From NCBI RefSeq assembly GCF_038419845.1, contig NZ_JBCAQT010000018.1, positions 19,286 through 83,285 on the forward strand: DNA of 64,000 nt, in the 5' to 3' direction. A program made the translations under genes and the position numbers. A model generated the notes under the pieces. That model was not told the DNA's origin, ran no database searches, and saw nothing but the letters and a program-made list of their open reading frames with translations. Of this stretch, positions 1 through 7,868 are shown piece by piece. Every line of letters starts with the position of its first letter. The first letter of the stretch is position 1. The stretch is from Marinimicrobium sp038419845 (GTDB taxonomy: Bacteria > Pseudomonadota > Gammaproteobacteria > Pseudomonadales > Cellvibrionaceae).

Positions 1-72
1 CTTATGGTTCAGGTCGGTGAACAGTCGCTGAAATCGCTTGATCAGTTCAACCGCCGTCAGTTTTGTATGCAT
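1..72 (-). CDS. Possible 5' end of a truncated gene, function unknown
   Basis: An ATG at 72 on the minus strand opens a frame that stays open to the window edge, giving 24 residues (MHTKLTAVELIKRF...). No clear ribosome binding site precedes it. The fragment is too short to assign to a family. It may be the start of a real gene running out of the window or a chance frame. Confidence 0.3.
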   Translation of the reverse strand, partial: MHTKLTAVELIKRFQRLFTDLNHK

Positions 73-506
73 AGTCGCCCAGTATGGGTGGTCAATAAAT
101 GGCTAACAACAAACTCGGTCATCGGTCGCACTTCGGGCCGATGTTTCCGGTTTAAGCTCCTTGTATGAGGCGCTCTATCCTCCTGAGGCTGACCTGACAT
201 TTTCCGATGTTGCTTTTAGTGCCAACCCAGCGCCAATTTATTAAAATCCGGCCGAATACGCAAGGCTTGAATGAAACTCTGTGGTCGATGATCGTTCGCG
301 ACCGGGTTTCCCAGAGTGCGCCAGGTCGCCGGTGCCAGCGATCTTTGGCGATCATTTAACCTGCGTTCCCTTCTCTGTTCCCATCTCCTGTTCTTATAGT
401 GACCTATACGAGCTGGTGCTAAATTTATTATCTTTTTGCATAAGGCCCATCATAAGCCCGGGTTGGCGCAAGAATCAAGACCCTATGGCATACAAGTTTC
501 CCTCCG
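73..506. other. Stretch without a recognisable gene
   Basis: Short open frames exist on both strands here but none has a convincing start site, composition or recognisable motif. The region lies downstream of hisC, which is transcribed leftward. I see no clear terminator with a T tract and no tRNA. Confidence 0.4.
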
Positions 507-1568
507 CTAGGGGAGCAGCTCCTTCAGTGTCTCGATCAGCTGCGACATCTCGCTCTCGCTCCCGATGCTGATACGCAGGTATTCGACGATTCGCGGTTTA
601 TCGAAATGGCGGACCAGAATGCGCCGTTCGCGCAACTGAAGCGCCAGGTCGGCGGCCTTTGCGCTGGTCGGTGGCCGGGCGAAGAGGAAGTTGGCCGCTG
701 AGGGAATCACCTCAAAGCCCATGTCGGTCAACTGCTCGCGGGTCCACTCGCGGGTCTGGATGACCTTTTCCCGGCACTGCTCGAAATAGGCCCGATCTTC
801 GATCGCCACGCAGGCGGCCGCCTCGGCCAGACGGTCGACGGGGTAGGAGTTGAACGAGTTTTTGACCCGCTCGAGCCCCTCGACCAGTTCCGCCGAACCC
901 AGAGCGAACCCCAGACGAAGCCCGGCCAGGGAGCGGGATTTGGACAGGGTCTGCGTCACCAGGAGGTTGGGGTACTTGTCCACCAGGGCCGCCGCGCTGT
1001 CAGCGCCGAAGTCGACGTAGGCCTCATCAATCAACACCACGCTGTCGGTGTTGGTTTTCAGCAGCGCTTCGATGTCTTCCAGCGGCAGCGCCCGGCCGGT
1101 GGGTGCATTGGGGTTGGGGAAGATGATGCCGCCGTTGTCCCGCCGGTAGTCATTGAGGTCGATGCGCAGGTCCTCGGTCAGCGGCAGGCGCTCGGCCTCA
1201 ATGCCCAGAAGCTGGCAGTAAACGGGGTAGAAGCTGTAGCTGATCTCGGGGTAGAGCAGGGCTTTGTTCTGCTTGAAAAAGGCCATGAAGGCAAAGGCGA
1301 GCACTTCGTCCGAGCCGTTGCCCACAAACACCTGTTCGGGCCGCAGTCCGTAGTAGTCGGCAATCGCGCTTTTGAGCCGACTGGAGTTGGGGTCGGGGTA
1401 GAGCCGCAGCTGGTCGACGGCCTCGGCGGTCAGCACTTCCCGCACTCTGGGCGAGGGCGGGTAGGGGCTTTCGTTGGTGTTGAGCTTGATCAGGCCCTCA
1501 ATTTTGGGCTGCTCGCCGGGGACGTAGGGGGTCAGTTGGCGGACCAGTTCACTCCAGTAGCGTGACAT
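507..1568 (-). CDS. hisC: Histidinol-phosphate aminotransferase
   Basis: Class II PLP-dependent aminotransferase that converts imidazole acetol phosphate and glutamate to histidinol phosphate and 2-oxoglutarate in histidine biosynthesis, in the cytoplasm. The 353-residue product has the usual family length. Visible motifs are KLNTNESPY near residues 28-36, the NPNAPTG loop at 152-158, the DEAYVDF aspartate near 181 and the PLP-binding lysine in TLSKSRSLAGLR (about K210). The start at 1568 is preceded by an AGAAGG ribosome binding site. It stands alone here, without hisG or hisD beside it. Upstream lies a repeat-rich non-coding stretch (1569-2154). The family assignment is firm; overlap with aromatic aminotransferase activity is known for HisC relatives and cannot be excluded. 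Confidence 0.93.
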   Translation of the reverse strand: MSRYWSELVRQLTPYVPGEQPKIEGLIKLNTNESPYPPSPRVREVLTAEAVDQLRLYPDPNSSRLKSAIADYYGLRPEQVFVGNGSDEVLAFAFMAFFKQNKALLYPEISYSFYPVYCQLLGIEAERLPLTEDLRIDLNDYRRDNGGIIFPNPNAPTGRALPLEDIEALLKTNTDSVVLIDEAYVDFGADSAAALVDKYPNLLVTQTLSKSRSLAGLRLGFALGSAELVEGLERVKNSFNSYPVDRLAEAAACVAIEDRAYFEQCREKVIQTREWTREQLTDMGFEVIPSAANFLFARPPTSAKAADLALQLRERRILVRHFDKPRIVEYLRISIGSESEMSQLIETLKELLP

Positions 1569-1684
1569 TCAAAGACCTTCTTCACGTTTACATAAAAAAA
1601 CCATTATACATGACGAGGTTGTCAGTTCGCGCTTCGTGGGACAAGCAGTCGGAAAAGACGGTAGTTGTAGAACGTCCGGGCCGA

Positions 1685-1780
1685 GGAGGGGAAGCCCTTT
1701 CAAGACACGCCGTAAATACATCCCTGTAGGCTCGACGTCGGCATCCATGCCTTCGACGGTCTTGAAAGGGCTTCCCCTCC
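1685..1780. repeat. Long-stem hairpin repeat, copy 1
   Basis: A perfect 22-bp inverted repeat (1685-1706 with 1759-1780) encloses a 52-base core (1707-1758). The stem extends outward by six more pairs after one mismatch (to about 1678 and 1787). The core contains GCATCCATGC and TACATCCCTGTA, both self-complementary. By my count 46 of 52 core bases match copy 2 in inverse orientation, yet the stem bases are unrelated to copy 2. Each stem closes on the core with GAC/GTC. Confidence 0.8.
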
Positions 1781-1821
1781 ACGGCCCTCAGTGCCATGCC
1801 TAACTCACGGCGGTATGATCA

Positions 1822-1904
1822 CGGCGGATGCGCCTTAGGCTTATCCGCCCTACGAGTACCACGGCAGTCAACGTAGGGCGGATAAGCTGTAAGCGCATCC
1901 GCCG
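1822..1904. repeat. Inverted pair of GCGGATGCGCC repeats
   Basis: A unit starting CGGCGGATGCGCCTTAGGC (1822 on) is followed by its imperfect inverse ending GCGCATCCGCCG (to 1904), so the whole can fold into a long hairpin. A very similar inverted pair lies at 22358-22441 and a single unit at 17226-17272. It resembles REP/BIME-type intergenic elements and lies between two members of the long-stem hairpin family. Confidence 0.75.
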
Positions 1905-1947
1905 TAAAGGTGCTAGTTCCCGAAACGGTCCGTTGGCACCGCGGAGG

Positions 1948-2041
1948 CTGGGTAACCCCTTGTGAGACCGTCGAAGGCATGGATGCCGACGTCGAGCTTA
2001 CATGGAAGTATTCACAGTGTGTCTCACAAGGGGTTACCCAG
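1948..2041. repeat. Long-stem hairpin repeat, copy 2 (inverse orientation)
   Basis: A perfect 21-bp inverted repeat (1948-1968 with 2021-2041) encloses a 52-base core (1969-2020). Read on the minus strand, the core matches copy 1 at 46 of 52 positions, with the last 29 identical. The stem sequence (TGGGTAACCCC...) is unrelated to that of copy 1 although each stem is internally perfect. Confidence 0.8.
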
Positions 2042-2083
2042 GCGTAGCACTCCGCTCGAAGTACAGTCGAAGTTAACCCTTGT

Positions 2084-2127
2084 TACCGCGTATAATCCCG
2101 CCCAAAGCTACCGCGTATAATCCCGCC
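2084..2127 (+). promoter_or_regulatory. Tandem duplication containing two TATAAT boxes
   Basis: The 19-base unit TACCGCGTATAATCCCGCC occurs at 2084-2102 and again at 2109-2127, a 25-base period. Each copy carries a consensus -10 hexamer TATAAT (2091-2096 and 2116-2121). The aminotransferase start codon lies 34 bases after the second. I see no strong -35 hexamer. A duplicated promoter is an inference from the -10 boxes and their location. Confidence 0.5.
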
Positions 2128-2154
2128 AACCACCAAACCCCAGGAGCCCCAAGC

Positions 2155-3345
2155 ATGTTCGATACTCTTCCCACCCTGCCCAACGATCCCATTCTGGGGT
2201 TGAGCGTTGCCTTTCGCGAGGACCCCAATCCGGAAAAAGTCGACCTGGGCGTGGGGGTGTATCGCAATGCCGCGGGCGAGACCCCGATCATGGCCGCAGT
2301 CAAGGCCGCTGAACAGCGCCGGTTTGAGAATGAGACCACCAAAGCCTACCTTCACCCGGCCGGTTACCCCGGTGCCAACGAAGCGGTGGAGGATCTGGTG
2401 TACGGGACGGAGCACCCGGCCCGGGAACAACAGCGGGTGGCGACGCTTCAGACCCCGGGCGGTTGCGGTGCCCTGCGCGTGGCGGCCGAGTTGATTCAGC
2501 GGGCGAAGCCCGGCGCGCGGATCTGGGTGAGCACGCCTACCTGGGCCAACCATGTGCCGCTACTGGGCGATGCCGGCATGGAGCTGAAGGAATATCCCTA
2601 CTACGATTTTGAACGTCACACTCTGGATTTTGACGCCATGCTCGCGGCCCTGGGCAAGGTTCCGGCCGGGGATCTGGTGCTGTTGCATGCCTCCTGCCAC
2701 AACCCCTGCGGTGCCGATCTGAGCGACGCGCAGTGGCAGCAGGTGACCGAGCTGGCGAAGGCGCGCGGGTTTGTGCCTTTTATCGATATGGCGTATCAGG
2801 GTTTTGGCGCGGGGCTGGATGAGGATGCGTACGGGCCCCGGATCATGGCCGAGCAGCTGACCGAGGTGCTGGTGGCGGTCTCGTTTTCCAAGAACTTTGG
2901 CCTTTACCGCGAGCGGGCGGGGGCGCTGACCGTAGTAAGTGCTGACTCGTCGCGGGCTGATGCCTGTCGCAGCCAGCTGTTGAGCGTGGCGCGGGGGCTT
3001 TATTCCATGCCGCCCTCGCACGGCGCTGCCATTGTTGACCAGATATGGCATGACCGGGGGTTACGCCAGAGCTGGAATGAAGAACTGGCCGAGATGCGCG
3101 GGCGCATTCAGCAGCTGCGCCAGGCTCTGGTGGAAGCCCTGGCGAAGGCCATACCCGGCCGGGATTTCGGTTTCATCGCCCGGGAGCGGGGCATGTTCTC
3201 GTTCCTGGGGCTGACGGAGGCGCAGGTGGCGCGACTGCGCGAGGACTTCAGCATCTACATGACCGACAACAGCCGGATCAATGTGGCCGGCCTGAACCTG
3301 GACAAGGTGGACTATGTCAGCCGGGCGATTGCTAGTGTCCTGTAA
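2155..3345 (+). CDS. Aspartate/aromatic amino acid aminotransferase (class I)
   Basis: PLP-dependent transaminase of the AspC/TyrB family, moving amino groups between aspartate or aromatic amino acids and 2-oxoglutarate in the cytoplasm. The frame is open further upstream, but the ATG at 2155 gives the family-typical N-terminus (MFDTLPTLPNDPILGL) and 396 residues, so I chose it. Motifs include the substrate-side GVGVYRN near 33-39, HNPCG at 182-186, the aspartate in FIDMAYQGF and the PLP lysine in SFSKNFGLY (about K246). The stop codon lies inside an 18-bp hairpin shared with the convergent gene. Whether it prefers aspartate (aspC) or aromatic substrates (tyrB) cannot be settled from sequence alone. 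Confidence 0.92.
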   Translation: MFDTLPTLPNDPILGLSVAFREDPNPEKVDLGVGVYRNAAGETPIMAAVKAAEQRRFENETTKAYLHPAGYPGANEAVEDLVYGTEHPAREQQRVATLQTPGGCGALRVAAELIQRAKPGARIWVSTPTWANHVPLLGDAGMELKEYPYYDFERHTLDFDAMLAALGKVPAGDLVLLHASCHNPCGADLSDAQWQQVTELAKARGFVPFIDMAYQGFGAGLDEDAYGPRIMAEQLTEVLVAVSFSKNFGLYRERAGALTVVSADSSRADACRSQLLSVARGLYSMPPSHGAAIVDQIWHDRGLRQSWNEELAEMRGRIQQLRQALVEALAKAIPGRDFGFIARERGMFSFLGLTEAQVARLREDFSIYMTDNSRINVAGLNLDKVDYVSRAIASVL

Positions 3346-3399
3346 CGCCCTAACTGTGGTTATCAGAGCTCTCCAAATCGTCCACAGTTAGGGCGTTAC
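3342..3399. terminator. Perfect 18-bp hairpin between convergent genes
   Basis: The arms GTAACGCCCTAACTGTGG (3342-3359) and its exact complement (3382-3399) flank a 22-base loop. The hairpin includes the TAA stop codon of the aminotransferase (3343-3345) and the TAA of the opposite-strand DUF3530 gene (3396-3398). There is no T tract, so it could act as a bidirectional terminator or mRNA stabiliser. Confidence 0.55.
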
Positions 3400-4541
3400 G
3401 GCCGGTTGATTCGCCGCCGCTCCATGCCTTCGGCCTGGCGATGCATGAAGCCGTGAATGCGGCGCACCCAGAAGCTGCGTTCATCCTCCGGGTCTTCCAC
3501 CCGGGGTCTGGGCAACTGCAGGCGGTGGTAGCGCTCCAGGCGTTGGCGTGCTGACAGGTTCCGGTGCTCGCGCACCCGGTCATGCAGGCGCGACGTCGGC
3601 CCGAGAAAGACATCCAGTAACGGCATCTCGGGGATGGCAAAAACCTGCGTCAGTTGCTCGGTGCTCAGCCTGGGGCCGGGCACTGAGTTGACCAGAATCA
3701 GGGCGCGTATGGGGCCGGCGAGGGGGCTTTCGCCTGTCGAGGGTGGCTCGCCCCCGGCGCCGGCTTCGAGCTGGGGTTGCAGGTAAGCCATGACGGTTTC
3801 GGCGCTGGCATCGTCCACCAGTACCACCAGATTGCCCTGACCTTCCCGGTCGAGCCAGGTCAGTGCCGCGTCCAGACGGTTGGCAATGCGATCGGCGCGA
3901 GGGGGGAGGGGCTCCTGCGCTGGAACCTCGGGTTCCGCCTCGTCTCCGTCATTTTCCCCTTCCGCTCCGTTTTCCCCGTCGGCCCCGTTTTCCTCGTTCT
4001 CTTGCTCGTCTTCCCCGGCGCTGTCCTCTGCTGTGTCTTCTTCTCCTTCGCCTTCTCCTTCGCCTTCATCCTCGGCCGGCTCTGGCGGACGCTCCGGAAC
4101 CGGCGGAGGCTCTGGCAGCGGCAGTGTCAGCGCCAGGGTGGCCCAGCCGTGGCGGGGCAGGGCCCGCCGCAGGTTGTCCAGGTGGGCCGGCCAGTGGGGC
4201 GGATCCTCAGCGCCATAGAGAAGCAATAGCGCGCCCTTCGGCTCCGTATCGGCGGCCGGGCGAAACAGTGCCAGGGTTTCGGTCTCGGGGGCGGGCAGCG
4301 TCAGCCACCGGGCCTCTTCGGGGAAGCGCTGGGCGAGCAGCTGTTGGTTCCGTTCCCGTCGGGACCCATAGCGAGGCTCTTCATCCTCCTCCCGCTCCTC
4401 GGTGGCCGCCTCATTCACGGGCTCTTCACCCTCCTCCTGGGCGATGGCGGGGAGTGTCAGCACCAGGCCCAGCATCAGCAACAAGGGCAGCAGGCAGGCC
4501 GTCGGTCGGGGGTGGGCGAGGGTTGAACGGCGTCGATTCAT
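3396..4541 (-). CDS. DUF3530 family exported protein (alpha/beta-hydrolase-like)
   Basis: Protein of 381 residues with an N-terminal signal segment (PLLLMLGLVLTLPAIAQ, residues 19-35), so it is exported. The body resembles DUF3530 proteins, a gammaproteobacterial family distantly related to alpha/beta hydrolases: a GALLLLYGAEDPPHWP strand-loop, HGWATLALTLPLP, then LVVLVDDASAE and RALILVNSVPGP. No experimentally defined substrate is known to me. An acidic low-complexity insert rich in E, G, D and N interrupts the domain at about residues 155-210 and is probably a disordered loop. The stop codon falls in the shared hairpin with the aminotransferase. Family call moderate to good, function unknown. 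Confidence 0.75.
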   Translation of the reverse strand: MNRRRSTLAHPRPTACLLPLLLMLGLVLTLPAIAQEEGEEPVNEAATEEREEDEEPRYGSRRERNQQLLAQRFPEEARWLTLPAPETETLALFRPAADTEPKGALLLLYGAEDPPHWPAHLDNLRRALPRHGWATLALTLPLPEPPPVPERPPEPAEDEGEGEGEGEEDTAEDSAGEDEQENEENGADGENGAEGENDGDEAEPEVPAQEPLPPRADRIANRLDAALTWLDREGQGNLVVLVDDASAETVMAYLQPQLEAGAGGEPPSTGESPLAGPIRALILVNSVPGPRLSTEQLTQVFAIPEMPLLDVFLGPTSRLHDRVREHRNLSARQRLERYHRLQLPRPRVEDPEDERSFWVRRIHGFMHRQAEGMERRRINRP

Positions 4542-4637
4542 CGTGGATGCTGCCTATCCGGGCGGAAGTTTGGGTACAATGCTCCAAAAGCACAGTGTGC
4601 CAAACGATTAACTCTATCAACCTTAATCGGACAATCT

Positions 4638-5318
4638 ATGCATAACTTTAAGCGGGATTACAAAATAGCGCCGTCGATCCTCTCGGCCGACTTCGCCCGG
4701 CTGGGGGAGGAGGCCGATGCCGTGCTGGCGGCCGGCGGCGACATGATCCATTTTGATGTCATGGACAATCACTATGTGCCCAACCTCACCTTCGGGCCCA
4801 TGGTCTGCAGCGCATTGCGAAAGTACGGCATCACGGCGCCGATTGACGTCCATCTGATGGTGGACCCGGTGGATGATCTGATCGAGCAGTTTGCCGAGGC
4901 GGGTGCCAGCTACATCACCTTTCACCCCGAAGCCTCGCGCCATGTGGATCGGTCACTGCAATTGATACAGAATGCCGGCTGTCGGGCCGGCCTGGTGCTC
5001 AATCCGGCGACCGGGCTGGAGCCGATCCGACACGTCATGGATCGGCTGGATATGCTGTTATTGATGTCGGTCAACCCGGGCTTTGGTGGCCAGAAGTTTA
5101 TTCCGGCAACTCTGGACAAGCTGCGCGCCGCGCGCCGGCTGATCGATGACAGTGGGTTGGATATTCGCCTGGAAGTGGACGGTGGCGTCAATCTGGAAAC
5201 CCTGTCGGCCGTGGCCGAGGCGGGCGCCGACACCTTTGTGGCCGGGTCGGCCATTTTCAACGCGCCCGATTACCGGGAGGTGATCGATGCCATGCGTCAG
5301 AAGTTGGCCGAAGTGTGA
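4638..5318 (+). CDS. rpe: Ribulose-phosphate 3-epimerase
   Basis: Interconverts ribulose 5-phosphate and xylulose 5-phosphate in the pentose phosphate pathway. The product has 226 residues, normal for this TIM-barrel enzyme. Signature segments are APSILSADFARLGEE at the N-terminus, FDVMDNHYVPNLTFGP with the metal-binding and catalytic aspartate, HLMV, LLMSVNPGFGGQKFIP and the phosphate-binding VDGGVN and AGSAIF. In many relatives a phosphoglycolate phosphatase gene (gph) sits between rpe and trpE. Here the 311-base gap to trpE holds no such gene, only a possible terminator. Confidence 0.95.
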   Translation: MHNFKRDYKIAPSILSADFARLGEEADAVLAAGGDMIHFDVMDNHYVPNLTFGPMVCSALRKYGITAPIDVHLMVDPVDDLIEQFAEAGASYITFHPEASRHVDRSLQLIQNAGCRAGLVLNPATGLEPIRHVMDRLDMLLLMSVNPGFGGQKFIPATLDKLRAARRLIDDSGLDIRLEVDGGVNLETLSAVAEAGADTFVAGSAIFNAPDYREVIDAMRQKLAEV

Positions 5319-5356
5319 GCTTTGCCTCGTCAGCGGGCCGCGTAGCCCACTAGGGG

Positions 5357-5377
5357 CTGGCCCCAAGGGCCGGTTTT
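5357..5377 (+). terminator. Possible intrinsic terminator after rpe
   Basis: CTGGCCC (5357-5363) and GGGCCGG (5367-5373) can pair, with one G-T wobble and a three-base loop, and are followed by TTTT. The rest of the 5319-5629 gap contains no recognisable gene. I looked for a tryptophan-rich leader peptide upstream of trpE and did not find one. Confidence 0.45.
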
Positions 5378-5629
5378 GAGTAAACTCGGCTCATCATGAA
5401 TCGAGGAGCAGTCCGTTGATCTCGTCAGGCTTATATCAGTACACCCCCGCTGCGCTCCCCGCCCGATGGCGCCGCTGAAGTGATTGCCCGGCTCTGGCCT
5501 CTGGCCCGGGGCGGGTCTGCGTTGTGTCGGCGCCTTGGTTTCGCTTCCTTGGTGCCGCCTCCTGAAAAATACTTGATACACCGATAAGCAGACGCGCCGC
5601 TTCGCGGCCGTGATCGAAAAGGTATAGGC

Positions 5630-7123
5630 ATGACTCCTGAACAATTCTCCCAGTTGGCCGCTCAAGGCTATAACCGTATTCCGGTCATGCACGAGGTGCT
5701 GGCCGACCTGGACACCCCCTTGTCCTCCTATCTGAAGTTGGCCCGCGGACCCTACTCCTACCTGTTTGAATCCGTTCAGGGCGGGGAGAAGTGGGGCCGT
5801 TACTCCATGATCGGCCTGCCCGCCCGGCGGGTGCTCAAGGCCTTCGGCTCCCGGGTCAGGATTGAAGTGGATGGCGCCGTTGAGGAAGAGTTTGAATGCG
5901 ACGACCCGCTCGAGTTTGTCGAGACCTTCAAACAGCGCTTCCGCGCCCCGGACCTGCCAGGTCTGCCCCGATTTACCGGCGGGCTGGTCGGCTATTTTGG
6001 CTATGATTGTGTGCGCTATGTGGAGCCGCATCTGCAGGAAACCATGCCGGCGGATCGACTGGGAACGCCGGATATTCTGTTGATGGTCTCCGACGAAGTG
6101 CTGGTGTTTGACAACCTGGCGGGCAAGCTGGTGCTGGTGATACACGCCAACCCCGAGCTGGACAATGCCTATGAGCTCGCCCAGCAGCGGCTGAACGACC
6201 TGGCCGCCCAGCTGCGCGAACCGGTGCCGTCGTTGCCGGAGGTGGGCCTCCCGCGCGCCGAAGGACCTGAGCAGACGTTCACCTCCCACATGGGAGAGGA
6301 GGGCTACAAGGCGGCGGTGGAAAAGGTCAAAGAGTACACCCTCGCTGGCGACGTCATGCAGGTGGTTCCCTCCCAGCGCCTGTCCATTGATTACAACGCC
6401 GAGCCGCTGAACCTCTATCGGGCCCTGCGCTGTCTGAATCCTTCCCCCTACATGTATTTTCTCGATCTGGGTGATCATCAGGTGGTGGGCTCCAGCCCCG
6501 AGATTCTGGCGCGTCTGGAAGATGGCGTGGTCACGGTGCGCCCCATTGCCGGCACCCGTCGCCGGGGGCGCACACCCGAAGAAGACCTGGCCATGGAGCA
6601 GGACCTGGTCAATGACCCCAAGGAAATTGCCGAGCACCTGATGCTGATCGACCTGGGGCGCAACGATGTGGGGCGGGTCTCGGAGACCGGCAGTGTGAAG
6701 CTCACGGACAAGATGGTGGTGGAGCGTTACTCCCATGTGATGCACATCACCTCCAATGTGACCGGTCGTCTCAAACACGGTCTGGAAGTGATGGATGTGC
6801 TGCGCGCGGCCTTGCCGGCGGGCACCCTCTCCGGAGCGCCCAAAATTCGCGCCATGGAAATCATCGATGAGCTGGAAAGCGAAAAGCGTGGCATCTATGG
6901 CGGCGCGGTGGGCTACATCGCCTGGAATGGCAATATGGATACCGCCATCGCCATCCGCACCGCAGTGATCAAAGACGGCAAGCTCTACGTTCAGGCTGGT
7001 GGCGGCATCGTGGCCGACTCGGTGCCCGCTCTGGAGTGGAAAGAGACCATGAACAAGGCGCGCGCGATTTTCCGTGCGGTGGACATGGTGAACCGGGGTG
7101 AGCAAGGGGGAGAGCAGGCATGA
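5630..7123 (+). CDS. trpE: Anthranilate synthase component I
   Basis: Chorismate-using large subunit of anthranilate synthase, the first step of tryptophan synthesis, working with TrpG. The 497-residue protein has the N-terminal regulatory domain with the LFES tryptophan-binding motif (near 45-48) and the chorismate-binding C-terminal domain with PIAGTRRRGRTPEED, DLGRNDVGRV, AGTLSGAPKIRAMEIID and GIYGGAVGY. The start ATG at 5630 follows GAAAAGGTATAGGC, an acceptable ribosome binding site. It overlaps trpG by ATGA (7120-7123), so the two subunits are translationally coupled. Confidence 0.97.
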   Translation: MTPEQFSQLAAQGYNRIPVMHEVLADLDTPLSSYLKLARGPYSYLFESVQGGEKWGRYSMIGLPARRVLKAFGSRVRIEVDGAVEEEFECDDPLEFVETFKQRFRAPDLPGLPRFTGGLVGYFGYDCVRYVEPHLQETMPADRLGTPDILLMVSDEVLVFDNLAGKLVLVIHANPELDNAYELAQQRLNDLAAQLREPVPSLPEVGLPRAEGPEQTFTSHMGEEGYKAAVEKVKEYTLAGDVMQVVPSQRLSIDYNAEPLNLYRALRCLNPSPYMYFLDLGDHQVVGSSPEILARLEDGVVTVRPIAGTRRRGRTPEEDLAMEQDLVNDPKEIAEHLMLIDLGRNDVGRVSETGSVKLTDKMVVERYSHVMHITSNVTGRLKHGLEVMDVLRAALPAGTLSGAPKIRAMEIIDELESEKRGIYGGAVGYIAWNGNMDTAIAIRTAVIKDGKLYVQAGGGIVADSVPALEWKETMNKARAIFRAVDMVNRGEQGGEQA

Positions 7124-7698
7124 TTCTGATGATCGATAATTACGACTCGTTCACCTACAACGTGGTGCAGTATCTGGCCGAGTTGGGCGCGGACGTGAAG
7201 GTCGTGCGCAACGACGAGATTGATGTGCCCGAGATTGAGGCCCTGGCGCCCGAGAAGATTGTGATCTCCCCCGGCCCCTGCACGCCCAATGAAGCGGGTG
7301 TATCCCTGAAGGTGATTGAAGCCTTTGCCGGGCGGATTCCGCTGCTGGGTGTCTGCCTGGGGCATCAGGCCATCGGTCAGGCCTTTGGCGGCAAAGTGAT
7401 TCGGGCACCGCAGGTCATGCACGGCAAAACCTCGCCCGTCTATCATGAAAACCGCGGCGTTTTTACCGGCTTGAACAACCCGCTGCAGGCCACCCGCTAC
7501 CATTCGCTGGTGATTGACAAGGCCACTCTGCCCGAGTGTCTGGAGGTGACCGCCTGGACCCAGAACGAGGATGGCACTCGGGCGGAGATCATGGGCGTGC
7601 GCCACAAAACCCTGGCGGTCGAGGGGGTGCAGTTTCACCCCGAGTCGATACTGACCGAGCAGGGTCACGAGCTGCTGAATAATTTTTTGCGCGCCTGA
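7120..7698 (+). CDS. trpG: Anthranilate synthase glutamine amidotransferase component
   Basis: Small subunit that releases ammonia from glutamine for TrpE; close relatives also serve as PabA in folate synthesis. It is a 192-residue class I glutamine amidotransferase with MIDNYDSFTYN at the N-terminus, the oxyanion region SPGPCTPNEAG, the nucleophilic cysteine in GVCLGHQAIGQAFGG (about C79) and the catalytic histidine and glutamate in FHPESI near 172-177. The start overlaps the trpE stop. A 170-base gap separates it from trpD, carrying a short hairpin (GTACTGCAATGTGCAGTAGC, near 7809-7828) and a purine-rich stretch. Confidence 0.96.
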   Translation: MILMIDNYDSFTYNVVQYLAELGADVKVVRNDEIDVPEIEALAPEKIVISPGPCTPNEAGVSLKVIEAFAGRIPLLGVCLGHQAIGQAFGGKVIRAPQVMHGKTSPVYHENRGVFTGLNNPLQATRYHSLVIDKATLPECLEVTAWTQNEDGTRAEIMGVRHKTLAVEGVQFHPESILTEQGHELLNNFLRA

Positions 7699-7868
7699 CC
7701 GTTGTCATGTCAGAATCGGAACAAACAGGGTAAGGAAACCACAAAAACAGAACGAGAGAGAGTTGGCAAACCGAGTGTTCGCCCCTGGGGAGAGAGTGAG
7801 AGAGCCGGGTACTGCAATGTGCAGTAGCCGTTGCCTTACGTCCTCACGATAATAAACAGGAGAAACAC

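Noticed and set aside
281..571. A 96-codon plus-strand frame overlapping the hisC end
   Set aside because: Poor start context, serine/arginine-rich shadow-like tail opposite hisC, no motif.
1685..2041. Interpretation of the long-stem hairpins as integron attC sites
   Set aside because: No integron integrase or GTTRRRY-type cassette junctions are seen, and attC sites do not carry perfect 20-bp stems with a conserved inner core.
5378..5629. A tryptophan attenuator leader peptide before trpE
   Set aside because: Short frames in the gap contain at most one tryptophan codon and no competing terminator/antiterminator structure near trpE is apparent.
5330..7105. A 591-codon open frame on the minus strand across trpE
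   Set aside because: It lies opposite the clear trpE gene in a high-GC region, is full of H, Q, G and V typical of antisense frames, and has no family motif.
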